Virus record (IMG/VR): IMGVR_UViG_3300025168_000387
Span: 1-31,123 of that record
DNA from: a virus
Strand: one strand, 5' to 3'
DNA length: 31,123 bases
Shown one piece after another: positions 6,598-12,539 of this stretch (positions within the stretch are counted from its first letter, which is position 1; every line of letters starts with the position of its first letter). Below the pieces are notes generated by a model. The model was not told the origin of the DNA and searched no databases. It saw only the letters and a program-made list of their open reading frames with translations. Made by a program: the position numbers and the translations under genes.

Positions 6598-6796
6598 TAT
6601 TGGCGAAAGTGTAGTCAACGCAGAAAATATGAAAACGGGCAATGTCGTTGAGATTCGTGAGAATGACGGTATGGTTCAGATTTCGTATCAGGACGGTATG
6701 ACAGAATGGGTTGATTCGAATCAAGTCAAGAAACTACTGATTGAAACCGACCCTTCACCGCCAAACTATGATGGTTGGCAAAACCTAAACGGTTAA
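6590..6796 (+). CDS. Small SH3/KOW-like protein (68 aa)
   Basis: GGAG at 6579-6582 supports the ATG at 6590. The sequence has the strand-turn-strand rhythm of a small SH3-like barrel (GNVVEIRENDGMVQISYQDG followed by EWVDSNQVKKL). Similar modules occur in the proteins at 5828, 19792 and 26823 (minus). The gene ends 4 nt before tRNA-Gly. Confidence 0.55.
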   Translation: MHNIGESVVNAENMKTGNVVEIRENDGMVQISYQDGMTEWVDSNQVKKLLIETDPSPPNYDGWQNLNG

Positions 6797-6800
6797 AATC

Positions 6801-6873
6801 GTGGGTATCGTATAACGGCTTATTACCTTAGATTTCCAATCTAATGATGAGAGTTCGATTCTCTCTACCCGCT
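6801..6873 (+). tRNA. tRNA-Gly (UCC)
   Basis: Acceptor GTGGGTA (6801-6807) pairs with TACCCGC (6866-6872). The anticodon arm is TTAGA/TCTAA with loop TTTCCAA and anticodon TCC at 6835-6837. The T arm has TTCGATT. CCA is not encoded. Confidence 0.9.
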
Positions 6874-6884
6874 TTGGAGATATT

Positions 6885-7133
6885 ATGTACAGATTGCACA
6901 TTGACATTCCACTAGGCACAGATGAAGAAACTGCTATGAAGATGGCAAACAGCCTTATGGAATGGACTTTTAAAGATGTAGATTGTAAGACGAAGTTGAA
7001 GATGCTCACCAGTGGTGGAATTGAGCAAGTGAACTATCGTCTTGGTCACGACGAAGACCGCCAAAAGTCCAACTATCTACAGAAGAACGAAAACGGACAT
7101 TGCACAAATAAGAAAACGAAGATATCGATATAA
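6885..7133 (+). CDS. Hypothetical protein (82 aa)
   Basis: GGAG stands 9 nt before the ATG at 6885. The product starts with a strand-helix unit (MYRLHIDIPLGTDEETAMKM, then AMEW-like helix) and ends with a polar, basic tail. It resembles small proteins of T4-like marine phages in general style only; no function is assigned. It lies between tRNA-Gly and tRNA-Ile. Confidence 0.6.
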   Translation: MYRLHIDIPLGTDEETAMKMANSLMEWTFKDVDCKTKLKMLTSGGIEQVNYRLGHDEDRQKSNYLQKNENGHCTNKKTKISI

Positions 7134-7140
7134 GGCTTTA

Positions 7141-7213
7141 GGGCCTGAGGCGGATGGCATTAGCAGTACCGCTTATAACGGTATCTTCGCGGGTTCGAGT
7201 CCCGCCAGGCTCA
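7141..7213 (+). tRNA. tRNA-Ile (UAU)
   Basis: Acceptor GGGCCTG (7141-7147) pairs with CAGGCTC (7206-7212). The anticodon stem is TACCG/CGGTA, the loop CTTATAA, and the anticodon TAT is at 7174-7176. The T arm is GCGGG-TTCGAGT-CCCGC. Most bacteria read AUA with a lysidine-modified CAU tRNA, so a UAU tRNA is a phage-type supplement. Confidence 0.88.
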
Positions 7214-7229
7214 TTACGAATGGAAACAA

Positions 7230-7430
7230 ATGGTAGCGAATCAATGGGTGATGAGAAAATTTTGGGATGACTCTAGAGTAATATTCGTAAATTCTGGTTG
7301 TTATGATATTGACTCCGCTGAATTAGGGAGTATAATAGACAAAGAAATGGAACGACTAGAATACCAGAAGCAGAGATGGCTGGAACTGAAAAAACTGCGT
7401 GAGGAACACAATGAAAAAAGTACAGATTGA
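7230..7430 (+). CDS. Small hypothetical protein (66 aa)
   Basis: Starts 16 nt after tRNA-Ile with no strong Shine-Dalgarno. The second half (KEMERLEYQKQRWLELKKL) is a clear amphipathic or coiled-coil helix. It overlaps the next gene by 20 nt. Not recognised. Confidence 0.5.
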   Translation: MVANQWVMRKFWDDSRVIFVNSGCYDIDSAELGSIIDKEMERLEYQKQRWLELKKLREEHNEKSTD

Positions 7431-7692
7431 ATATGATGGCTCGATGAAGCAGAAGCAAGTGACCAAGAAGGTCAAGGCTAAAGGTAGTACTAAGGGATAT
7501 ATGACTGAACGTCAAATGGTTCCCGTACAAGACCCCAAGTGTTGGGAAATCATCACGATTGAGAATTCTATTCTCTATTCGCCAGGTCAGCGTTTGACCA
7601 AGAGGCAAGTAGAGTCGTTGTGTCGCGGAAACAAGTACGAAGTTGTAATTGGCGGAACTGGTCAATTCACACCCCACAGAAGTAGATATTGA
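7411..7692 (+). CDS. Hypothetical protein (93 aa)
   Basis: The ATG at 7411 is preceded by GAGGAA. The product begins MKKVQIEYDGSMKQKQVTKK and is strongly basic, with no known motif. The frame is open from a GTG at 7399, but the ATG fits the ribosome site better. Confidence 0.55.
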   Translation: MKKVQIEYDGSMKQKQVTKKVKAKGSTKGYMTERQMVPVQDPKCWEIITIENSILYSPGQRLTKRQVESLCRGNKYEVVIGGTGQFTPHRSRY

Positions 7693-7693
7693 T

Positions 7694-7876
7694 ATGGCGA
7701 AGCGAGTGATTGACCACCTCGACCTTGAGGCGGAACGTGAAGGTAACGCAATCAAGGGACACACTGTCATCCGTAGAGGATGGGGTAAAGGTATCACCAA
7801 GCAACGCAATATGCATAAGCGTGGTGATGAGATTCAAACGAGTCGTGTTGTAAAGCGACTAGGAGTATTCAAGTGA
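7694..7876 (+). CDS. Small basic protein (60 aa)
   Basis: The product starts MAKRVIDHLDLEAEREGN and is rich in Lys and Arg. It may bind nucleic acid, but this is inference. The start is uncertain: no ribosome site is visible at 7694, and a TTG at 7649 is in frame. It is coupled to the next gene by a 4-nt overlap. Confidence 0.45.
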   Translation: MAKRVIDHLDLEAEREGNAIKGHTVIRRGWGKGITKQRNMHKRGDEIQTSRVVKRLGVFK

Positions 7877-8082
7877 ATTGTTTCGATTGTGGTAATGATA
7901 TTTCGCCCGTTCGTATGCAGGCGATGCCAGATACAGAATACTGCGTGGGTTGTGCGGATAAGCACACTGAACCAATTGTCGGTAGAATGATTTATAGTCA
8001 TAAGACTGCGGGTGAACTTGTCTTCGCAAGAGGCAAGGAGAATGTACGCAGACTAAATAGAGAATATGCGAGGTCACGCTGA
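7873..8082 (+). CDS. DksA/TraR-type C4 zinc-finger protein
   Basis: A 69-residue protein starting at GTG 7873. Cysteines at 3, 6, 24 and 27 form the C-x-x-C...Y-C-x-x-C zinc finger of the TraR/DksA family (FDCGNDISPVRMQAMP...EYCVGCADKH). TraR-like phage and plasmid proteins bind the secondary channel of RNA polymerase and alter promoter choice. Here the finger sits at the very N-terminus and the long N-terminal helices of DksA are absent, so RNA polymerase binding is plausible but unproven. Confidence 0.65.
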   Translation: MNCFDCGNDISPVRMQAMPDTEYCVGCADKHTEPIVGRMIYSHKTAGELVFARGKENVRRLNREYARSR

Positions 8083-8177
8083 TGTCACATTGGTGGTTTA
8101 CTGGATTCGTAATTTGGGTTGGATTTGTATGTTTGGTTATTATGTTTATACAGGGAGCAAGTTGTGAAGATTCTTGA
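8082..8177 (+). CDS. Tiny membrane protein (31 aa)
   Basis: The ATG at 8082 overlaps the previous stop. The product is almost entirely one hydrophobic segment (WWFTGFVIWVGFVCLVIMF) with a short polar end. Its stop lies inside the start of the GMP reductase gene, giving a 14-nt overlap. It is probably a real small membrane peptide, but it may only serve to couple translation. Confidence 0.45.
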   Translation: MSHWWFTGFVIWVGFVCLVIMFIQGASCEDS

Positions 8178-9207
8178 TGATGTGAAACTTGATTATTCTG
8201 ATGTACTAATTCGACCTAAGCGTTCGATTCTGACATCACGCAAGGAAGTGAATCTAGAAAGAACATTCTACTTCCGAAATCACAAAGACTGGACTGGTGT
8301 TCCAATCGCCGCGGCGAATATGGATACCATCGGTACTATCGAAATGGCAAGAGAACTTTCCAAGCACAATATGCTGACCTGTCTGAGTAAGCATATTGAG
8401 AGTTGGGAAACCGACAAAGACTTCTACGATAGAAATATGGCAGTAACTTTTGGAATGGGCCAAGCAGACGAAGAAAGATTGCTTTCCGCCGCTGGTAAAA
8501 TGACTACAAGCGAATGGATGGGACACAAGGACTTTATTTGTATCGATGTTGCGAACGGATATAGTCAGCGATTCGTTGATTATATTAAGAACATTCGTGA
8601 TAACTGGCCAGAAAAGATTATCATTGCAGGAAATGTTGTAACGGCAGAAATGACCGAAGCACTTTACCTTGCTGGTGCGGACATTGTGAAAGTTGGTATT
8701 GGACCAGGCAGTGTATGTACGACAAGAAAGGTAGCGGGTGTTGGTTACCCACAACTTTCAGCAGTGATTGAATGTGCCGATGCCGCACACGGTCTCGGCG
8801 GTTATATTATGGCTGACGGTGGATGCGTTAGCCCAGGCGATGTATCTAAGGCGTTCGGTGCAGGAGCCGACTTCGTGATGTTAGGCGGTATGCTTGCAGG
8901 ACACGATGAGTGTGCAGGAGATATCGTCACAGACGAGCAGGGAACGTCCCACAAGGTGTTCTATGGAATGTCCAGTACCACCGCTATGGAAAAGCACAGT
9001 GGTGGTGTAGCGACTTACAGAGCGTCTGAGGGAAAGACGGTAAAGGTGCCGTATCGAGGTCCTGTATGTGACACGATTCAGCAGATTCTAGGTGGTGTCC
9101 GAAGTGCCTGTACATATACTGGTGCTAGAGTCATCAAGCAACTTCCTAAGTGTACGACCTTCGTGCGATGCAACCGCCAGTTGAACACTGTATTTGGAGA
9201 TAGTTAA
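8164..9207 (+). CDS. guaC: GMP reductase
   Basis: NADPH-dependent reductive deamination of GMP to IMP. From the GTG at 8164 (GGGAG upstream) the product is 347 residues, the same length as Escherichia coli GuaC, which it resembles throughout: DVLIRPKRS near residue 13, AANMDT near 50, FICIDVANGYS near 124 and ALYLAGADIVKVGIGPGSVCTTR near 166. The catalytic cysteine is C185. IMP dehydrogenase is excluded because there is no CBS insertion and the active-site surroundings are of the GuaC type. In infection it would move guanine nucleotides toward IMP and adenine nucleotides. It sits among small phage genes and next to the DUF4406 protein. The frame is open from 8119, but that start overlaps the small membrane gene and lacks a ribosome site. 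Confidence 0.93.
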   Translation: MKILDDVKLDYSDVLIRPKRSILTSRKEVNLERTFYFRNHKDWTGVPIAAANMDTIGTIEMARELSKHNMLTCLSKHIESWETDKDFYDRNMAVTFGMGQADEERLLSAAGKMTTSEWMGHKDFICIDVANGYSQRFVDYIKNIRDNWPEKIIIAGNVVTAEMTEALYLAGADIVKVGIGPGSVCTTRKVAGVGYPQLSAVIECADAAHGLGGYIMADGGCVSPGDVSKAFGAGADFVMLGGMLAGHDECAGDIVTDEQGTSHKVFYGMSSTTAMEKHSGGVATYRASEGKTVKVPYRGPVCDTIQQILGGVRSACTYTGARVIKQLPKCTTFVRCNRQLNTVFGDS

Positions 9208-9452
9208 TGGACTGGATTTTGATAATTTCTTTTAGCCTTATTGTAAGTATTTGCTTGTTTAATCTGATTCAGAATGTATTATATAGAGAGTCAATTATAA
9301 GACTTGAACGAACGATTGAAGAACTAAGAAATTGTAACGCTAATCTCTCGAAGATTATTCAAGAAGACATCGAGAAGAAAACAGCATCCGTTGCGGGTAG
9401 AGAAGAAGCAAACTACCACAATGAAAAATGGAGAGCATATCACAATATGTGA
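9207..9452 (+). CDS. Membrane-anchored coiled-coil protein (81 aa)
   Basis: The ATG overlaps the last base of the guaC stop. One N-terminal hydrophobic segment (WILIISFSLIVSICLFNLI) is followed by a charged helix with heptad character (SIIRLERTIEELRNCNANL). Rz-like spanins have this arrangement, but here no lipoprotein partner overlaps it, so a spanin call is only speculative. Confidence 0.55.
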   Translation: MDWILIISFSLIVSICLFNLIQNVLYRESIIRLERTIEELRNCNANLSKIIQEDIEKKTASVAGREEANYHNEKWRAYHNM

Positions 9453-9843
9453 TACAGTACTTATGGATAGAGAACCAACCATTTACATTGCAGGTCCGAT
9501 GCGTGGGTACGAAGAAGGAAACTTCCCCGCGTTCGACCGTCAAGCAAAGATTCTTGAAGAACAAGGATGGCGAGTTATCAATCCCGCCGAGATGGATAGA
9601 ACCGAAGGTGAACCACCAAACGGTCATCTGGATTTTCATCCAACCACTGACTACGAAGACCAAGAATTTATGCGTGAAGCATTACGAAGAGATTTGATTG
9701 TGATTTGCGAAGACTGTACTGCAATCTATATGATGAGCGGCTGGGAAGACAGTCGTGGTGCTAAAGCAGAGTGGCATACCGCGAAGGCATTAGGACTGAA
9801 TATATATTATGAAGCACCGCTACCAGTAGTACCCAAACACTGA
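9421..9843 (+). CDS. DUF4406 / nucleoside 2-deoxyribosyltransferase-like protein
   Basis: The core begins with TIYIAGPMRGYEEGNFPAF, the signature of DUF4406 proteins, which belong to the nucleoside 2-deoxyribosyltransferase-like superfamily. It continues with VINPAEMD, then LRRDLIVICEDCTAIYMM and GAKAEWHTAKALGLNIYY. The family binds nucleotides or nucleosides; phage members are thought to act on nucleotide pools, but the substrate is not known. The start is unclear: ATG at 9421 (140 residues, weak purine-rich site) is chosen; ATG at 9463 would give a more typical N-terminus. Confidence 0.75.
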   Translation: MKNGEHITICDTVLMDREPTIYIAGPMRGYEEGNFPAFDRQAKILEEQGWRVINPAEMDRTEGEPPNGHLDFHPTTDYEDQEFMREALRRDLIVICEDCTAIYMMSGWEDSRGAKAEWHTAKALGLNIYYEAPLPVVPKH

Positions 9844-9850
9844 CCCCGAG

Positions 9851-9923
9851 GGGTCGGTAACTCAGTTGGTAGAGTAGCGGTCTTTTAAACCGTTCGTCGC
9901 GGGTTCGAGTCCCGCCCGACCCA
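9851..9923 (+). tRNA. tRNA-Lys (UUU)
   Basis: Acceptor GGGTCGG (9851-9857) pairs with CCGACCC (9916-9922). The anticodon stem is GCGGT/ACCGT, with loop CTTTTAA and anticodon TTT at 9884-9886. The T arm is GCGGG-TTCGAGT-CCCGC. The gene begins 7 nt after the upstream stop; CCA is not encoded. Confidence 0.93.
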
Positions 9924-9954
9924 TTATGAACTTTAGTTATTAAGGAAGAAAACA

Positions 9955-10524
9955 GTGAGCGAAAAAAAGAATAAACCCGAATTGCTTTACATCACCAATC
10001 CAAATTGCGGATGGTGTAAGAAAGCAGACCCCGTAGTTAAGACATTGATTGAAGAAGGTTACAAAATTGTAACTCTTGATATGTCGAAGCCAGAAGAAGC
10101 GAAGAAGGCAAATGAAGTAAAGGCAAAGTTCAACGCAAGTTGTGGTACGCCTCTCTTCCTTGATTCTTCAGACGGAAATATGGTATGTGGTTTCAATGAA
10201 GACAACGTGAAGAAGTGGGTCGATGGAGAAAAGATTCCACCACCACCCCCGCGAAAACCACAGCCTCCGCAACAGCCTCAAAACCGACCAGGCGCTCCTG
10301 TCCAATCGACAGAAAAAATGGAGTTTGCATTCTCGGTATGGCAAGAAGCAAAGCAGGCTCTTCAGGATAAGTACTACGCCGATTTTGAAGTGTGGAACAA
10401 CTGGAATTTCTCTGACAACAATATGGTTGGCGAATGTCCCATTAAGGAACGACCAGAATTTCCGACCACTGTTCAGATTACAGTAGAGGCTCAAAAACTT
10501 TTTCACTTTTGTGCAACAAAGTAA
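9955..10524 (+). CDS. Thioredoxin/glutaredoxin-like protein with C-terminal extension
   Basis: The GTG start at 9955 follows AAGGA. Residues 8-95 have a thioredoxin fold with C18-G-W-C21 as redox centre and GTPLF as the cis-proline loop. A proline-rich linker (about 94-115) joins it to an unrecognised C-terminal domain of about 70 residues rich in aromatic residues. A phage thioredoxin-like protein could reduce ribonucleotide reductase; the class II enzyme at 29179 needs such a thiol donor at its C-terminal cysteine pair. That pairing is inference. Confidence 0.75.
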   Translation: MSEKKNKPELLYITNPNCGWCKKADPVVKTLIEEGYKIVTLDMSKPEEAKKANEVKAKFNASCGTPLFLDSSDGNMVCGFNEDNVKKWVDGEKIPPPPPRKPQPPQQPQNRPGAPVQSTEKMEFAFSVWQEAKQALQDKYYADFEVWNNWNFSDNNMVGECPIKERPEFPTTVQITVEAQKLFHFCATK

Positions 10525-10553
10525 TTGACTTCGGTTAGATTTGCAAGTACAAT
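10525..10553 (+). promoter_or_regulatory. Sigma70-type promoter
   Basis: TTGACT (10525-10530), a 17-nt spacer and TACAAT (10548-10553). It drives the small helix-turn-helix gene at 10642 after a leader of about 80 nt. Confidence 0.65.
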
Positions 10554-10641
10554 ACTTGTATAACAATAAAGGTTTGGGTGTGAGCGACAGCAACCAGAAT
10601 ACCTTTTCAAGTGAATGTCGCAATTTGAAATGGAGTACATT

Positions 10642-10911
10642 ATGAGTACTATGATGACTAAGCGCCAGCGAGTTCTTAACTGCCTCGCAAACGGTAACGG
10701 CCTCACCGCAAACGAAGCCAAGTCCCGATTCAGTGTCGGTAACCTCCGAGCCACTATCAGCGACATCAAGTCGCAGGTTGAAGCATTCGGTAACTGGGAA
10801 ATCGTTAGCGAAGAGACTGCTACTGGCAAGACTCGCTACTTTATGAACGACACTCACCCTGGCGTTCGTACCTACGGTTACGACAAGTTCGGTAGCCGTT
10901 ACGCTCTCTGA
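10642..10911 (+). CDS. Small winged-helix protein of T4-like phages (89 aa)
   Basis: GGAG at 10632 supports the ATG at 10642 rather than an in-frame ATG at 10615. Residues 6-50 read like a helix-turn-helix (KRQRVLNCLANGNGLTANEA followed by RFSVGNLRATISDI), and the C-terminus adds a wing (WEIVSEE...KTRYFMND). I know similar small proteins from T4-like cyanophages. It has its own promoter and a terminator directly after it, so it is a single-gene unit, probably a regulator. Confidence 0.75.
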   Translation: MSTMMTKRQRVLNCLANGNGLTANEAKSRFSVGNLRATISDIKSQVEAFGNWEIVSEETATGKTRYFMNDTHPGVRTYGYDKFGSRYAL

Positions 10912-10936
10912 TTCTTAATTGAATCTACCCTTCCGC

Positions 10937-10969
10937 TACGGGGGAGGTTAAAGTCCTCCGTAGTTTTTT
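10937..10969 (+). terminator. Rho-independent terminator
   Basis: Stem CTAC...GGAGG (from 10937) pairs with CCTCCGTAG, followed by six T residues. It closes the single-gene unit at 10642. Confidence 0.8.
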
Positions 10970-10971
10970 GT

Positions 10972-11371
10972 TTGACAAGTGAATAATATGTGTGGGAATT
11001 AATTACTCCCACATAGGACGGTGACAGAATGTTTTTTGTTATTGAGAATAATGTATGCGATTCCCTGTAGTGGGGTGTGAATGCTCAAATGAGTGTAGCA
11101 GAGTTTGACTGACTCAAGCGTAGTGCGAGTAGGGAATAATCAACTAGATGACCCTGAAAGTTGAAGGTAAATGTTAATCCTTCCCGTCCACCAATTTTCG
11201 TTCCTTCCAGTACCAAGCCTTTGGTGACATCACGATGCATCCCAACGCGGAACGCACACGATGTGAAGATGAAGTAAGATTCATTAGGATTTAGATGACT
11301 GGCTCTCATCAGGAACGTATCACAAGGGTAGTGAGTCGAGTCTCAAAAAGATTCCTCACTACCCTTTTTTT
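10972..11371 (+). ncRNA. About 400-nt non-coding transcription unit of unknown role
   Basis: The stretch 10970-11374 lies between two terminators and holds no convincing gene. It begins with a perfect -35 (TTGACA, 10972-10977), though no good -10 is seen, and ends at a strong terminator (11324-11371). Internal pairing includes TGTGGGA with TCCCACA (about 10990-11013) and ATTCCCT (near 11059) with AGGGAAT (near 11133) enclosing smaller hairpins. Motifs of RNase P RNA, 6S RNA and SRP RNA were looked for by eye and not found. A 74-codon reverse frame (11085-11309) exists inside. It could be a long regulatory RNA or a decayed gene. Confidence 0.4.
11324..11371 (+). terminator. Strong rho-independent terminator
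   Basis: AAGGGTAGTGAG (11324-11335) pairs perfectly with CTCACTACCCTT (11355-11366) and is followed by a run of T residues to 11371. Confidence 0.9.
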
Positions 11372-11374
11372 GTT

Positions 11375-11402
11375 TTGACTTCCGATGAATATGATGTACA
11401 AT
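11375..11402 (+). promoter_or_regulatory. Sigma70-type promoter for the tRNA pair
   Basis: TTGACT (11375-11380), a 16-nt spacer and TACAAT (11397-11402). tRNA-Leu begins 22 nt downstream. Confidence 0.65.
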
Positions 11403-11423
11403 ATGACTATGAAGATTCGAACT

Positions 11424-11497
11424 GCGAGTGTAGCCCAATCGGCAGAGGCAACAGACTTAAAATCTGTCAAGTGCGGGTTCGAGTCCCGCCACTCGTA
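11424..11497 (+). tRNA. tRNA with UAA anticodon (Leu), short variable loop
   Basis: Acceptor GCGAGTG (11424-11430) pairs with CACTCGT (11490-11496). The anticodon stem is ACAGA/TCTGT with loop CTTAAAA and anticodon TAA. The T arm is GCGGG-TTCGAGT-CCCGC. The variable region is only CAAGT, five nucleotides, whereas bacterial tRNA-Leu normally carries a long variable arm. The identity is therefore predicted from the anticodon alone. Confidence 0.85.
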
Positions 11498-11501
11498 CTA
11501 T

Positions 11502-11574
11502 GCGCCTGTAACTCAGTGGATAGAGTATCGGATTTCTAATCCGGCTGTCGCAGGTTCGAGTCCTGCCAGGCGTG
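11502..11574 (+). tRNA. tRNA-Arg (UCU)
   Basis: Acceptor GCGCCTG (11502-11508) pairs with CAGGCGT (11567-11573), the first pair being G-U. The anticodon loop is TTTCTAA with anticodon TCT. The T arm is GCAGG-TTCGAGT-CCTGC. It lies 4 nt after tRNA-Leu and shares its promoter. Confidence 0.9.
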
Positions 11575-11592
11575 CTTGTTGAAAGGAACAAA

Positions 11593-12012
11593 ATGAAGTA
11601 TAAAGGTAAAGCACCATTGAATCATAGGATGAGATATTTTATTTGGAATATCAATCGAAGATGTAGGGAATGGGGCAAGAAGGGTAGTAAGCCAGACCAT
11701 ATGTTGGTGACGGACATCGATTGTGATTTCCTAGAAGAACTATGGGAACGACAGAATGGTTGTGATGTATATCAACCAACCAAGAAATTAATTCTTCCTG
11801 ATTATCCCAAGTCTGGTGGGACTCAACACTGGGGTTCTGATTCGGCGCGTAATGCATCTTTGGATAGAATTAATTCAGAGATAGGCTACCTGAAATCAAA
11901 TGTGCAATTTGTCACCAAAGTCAACAATGGAGCGAAGATGCAGATAGAACAGAGGAAGTCTTCTCGTCCACTAGCACACAAAATGATGTTGGAGTATCAC
12001 CAAAATGATTGA
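11593..12012 (+). CDS. HNH-type endonuclease-like protein
   Basis: AAAGGAAC precedes the ATG at 11593. The protein (139 residues, basic N-terminus) contains LEELWERQNGCDVYQ near residue 47 and SLDRINSEIGYLKSNVQFV at 89-107. That is the typical H-N-H-like arrangement in which an S-(L/V)-D-R-I-(D/N) strand leads to G-Y-x-x-x-N-V-Q. The first half of the motif lacks the usual cysteines and histidine, so activity is uncertain. Such small nucleases often sit beside tRNA genes in large phages and behave as free-standing homing endonucleases; this one directly follows the tRNA pair. Confidence 0.65.
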   Translation: MKYKGKAPLNHRMRYFIWNINRRCREWGKKGSKPDHMLVTDIDCDFLEELWERQNGCDVYQPTKKLILPDYPKSGGTQHWGSDSARNASLDRINSEIGYLKSNVQFVTKVNNGAKMQIEQRKSSRPLAHKMMLEYHQND

Positions 12013-12175
12013 CGCACTAGTAAAGGCACTGCCACTAATCTCCGCACTACTCTACTTCATTGTAGGCATCGGTTACTTTATGAAGAAAGAATATGCGTGG
12101 AGTCTTGTTTGGATTTCTTACGCACTTGCAAACATTGGATTGGTATTGGCTGCCAGTGGGGAAGTTATTAAATGA
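12005..12175 (+). CDS. Small two-pass membrane protein (56 aa)
   Basis: The ATG at 12005 overlaps the end of the nuclease gene, and its stop overlaps the next start through ATGA. Two hydrophobic segments (LISALLYFIVGIGYF and LVWISYALANIGLVLAA) flank a short charged loop (MKKEYAW). The size and topology recall a small holin, but no lysin gene is adjacent. The function is unknown. Confidence 0.6.
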   Translation: MIDALVKALPLISALLYFIVGIGYFMKKEYAWSLVWISYALANIGLVLAASGEVIK

Positions 12176-12528
12176 AGATTTATGTTCACGGTGGAAAGAA
12201 GCATCACAAGGATATCACTCGAAGCGTAATCGAATGGTGTTTGGACTTTTTCAATCTTACTGAGAAGATGAAAATCTCTGTGGACCTTATCGAGACTCGA
12301 AAGGATATTGATTGTTGGGGTGAGTGCGAAGAGGGAAAGAACAAGCACGAATACAATATCAAGATTGTTTACGACCAGCCACTCAGAGATTTTATGGCAA
12401 CTATCACTCACGAACTGGTTCACGTTAAGCAATGGGAAAGTGGTGAGTGGGAAGGTGACGGGGAAAAGGAAGCAGAAATGTTTCAGTACATTCTTGCTGA
12501 CCAAATCTGGAGAAAGGTAAAACTCTAG
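12172..12528 (+). CDS. SprT-like zinc metallopeptidase (118 aa)
   Basis: A short phage metallopeptidase with the zinc motif ITHELVHVKQ (H80, E81, H84) and acidic residues 15-20 positions later (GEWEGDGEKEAEMF) that may supply the third ligand. The spacing resembles SprT/WLM-like minimal gluzincins, which are frequent in large phages. The cellular substrate is unknown. It starts in an ATGA overlap with the membrane peptide gene and is the last gene before the tmRNA. Confidence 0.75.
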   Translation: MKIYVHGGKKHHKDITRSVIEWCLDFFNLTEKMKISVDLIETRKDIDCWGECEEGKNKHEYNIKIVYDQPLRDFMATITHELVHVKQWESGEWEGDGEKEAEMFQYILADQIWRKVKL

Positions 12529-12539
12529 TATACATAATT

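Noticed and set aside
10168-10857. Minus-strand frame of 229 codons
   Set aside because: It crosses the thioredoxin-like gene, a promoter and the HTH gene, all well supported on the plus strand.
11085-11309. Minus-strand frame of 74 codons in the gene-poor region
   Set aside because: Its codons look plausible (for example GREGLTFTFNFQG), but it has no ribosome site, no recognised family, and faces against all neighbours; kept only as a test under the non-coding unit.
10972-11371. RNase P RNA or 6S RNA
   Set aside because: The conserved RNase P blocks (such as GAGGAAAGTCC) are absent, and the fold does not show the single long bulged hairpin of 6S RNA.
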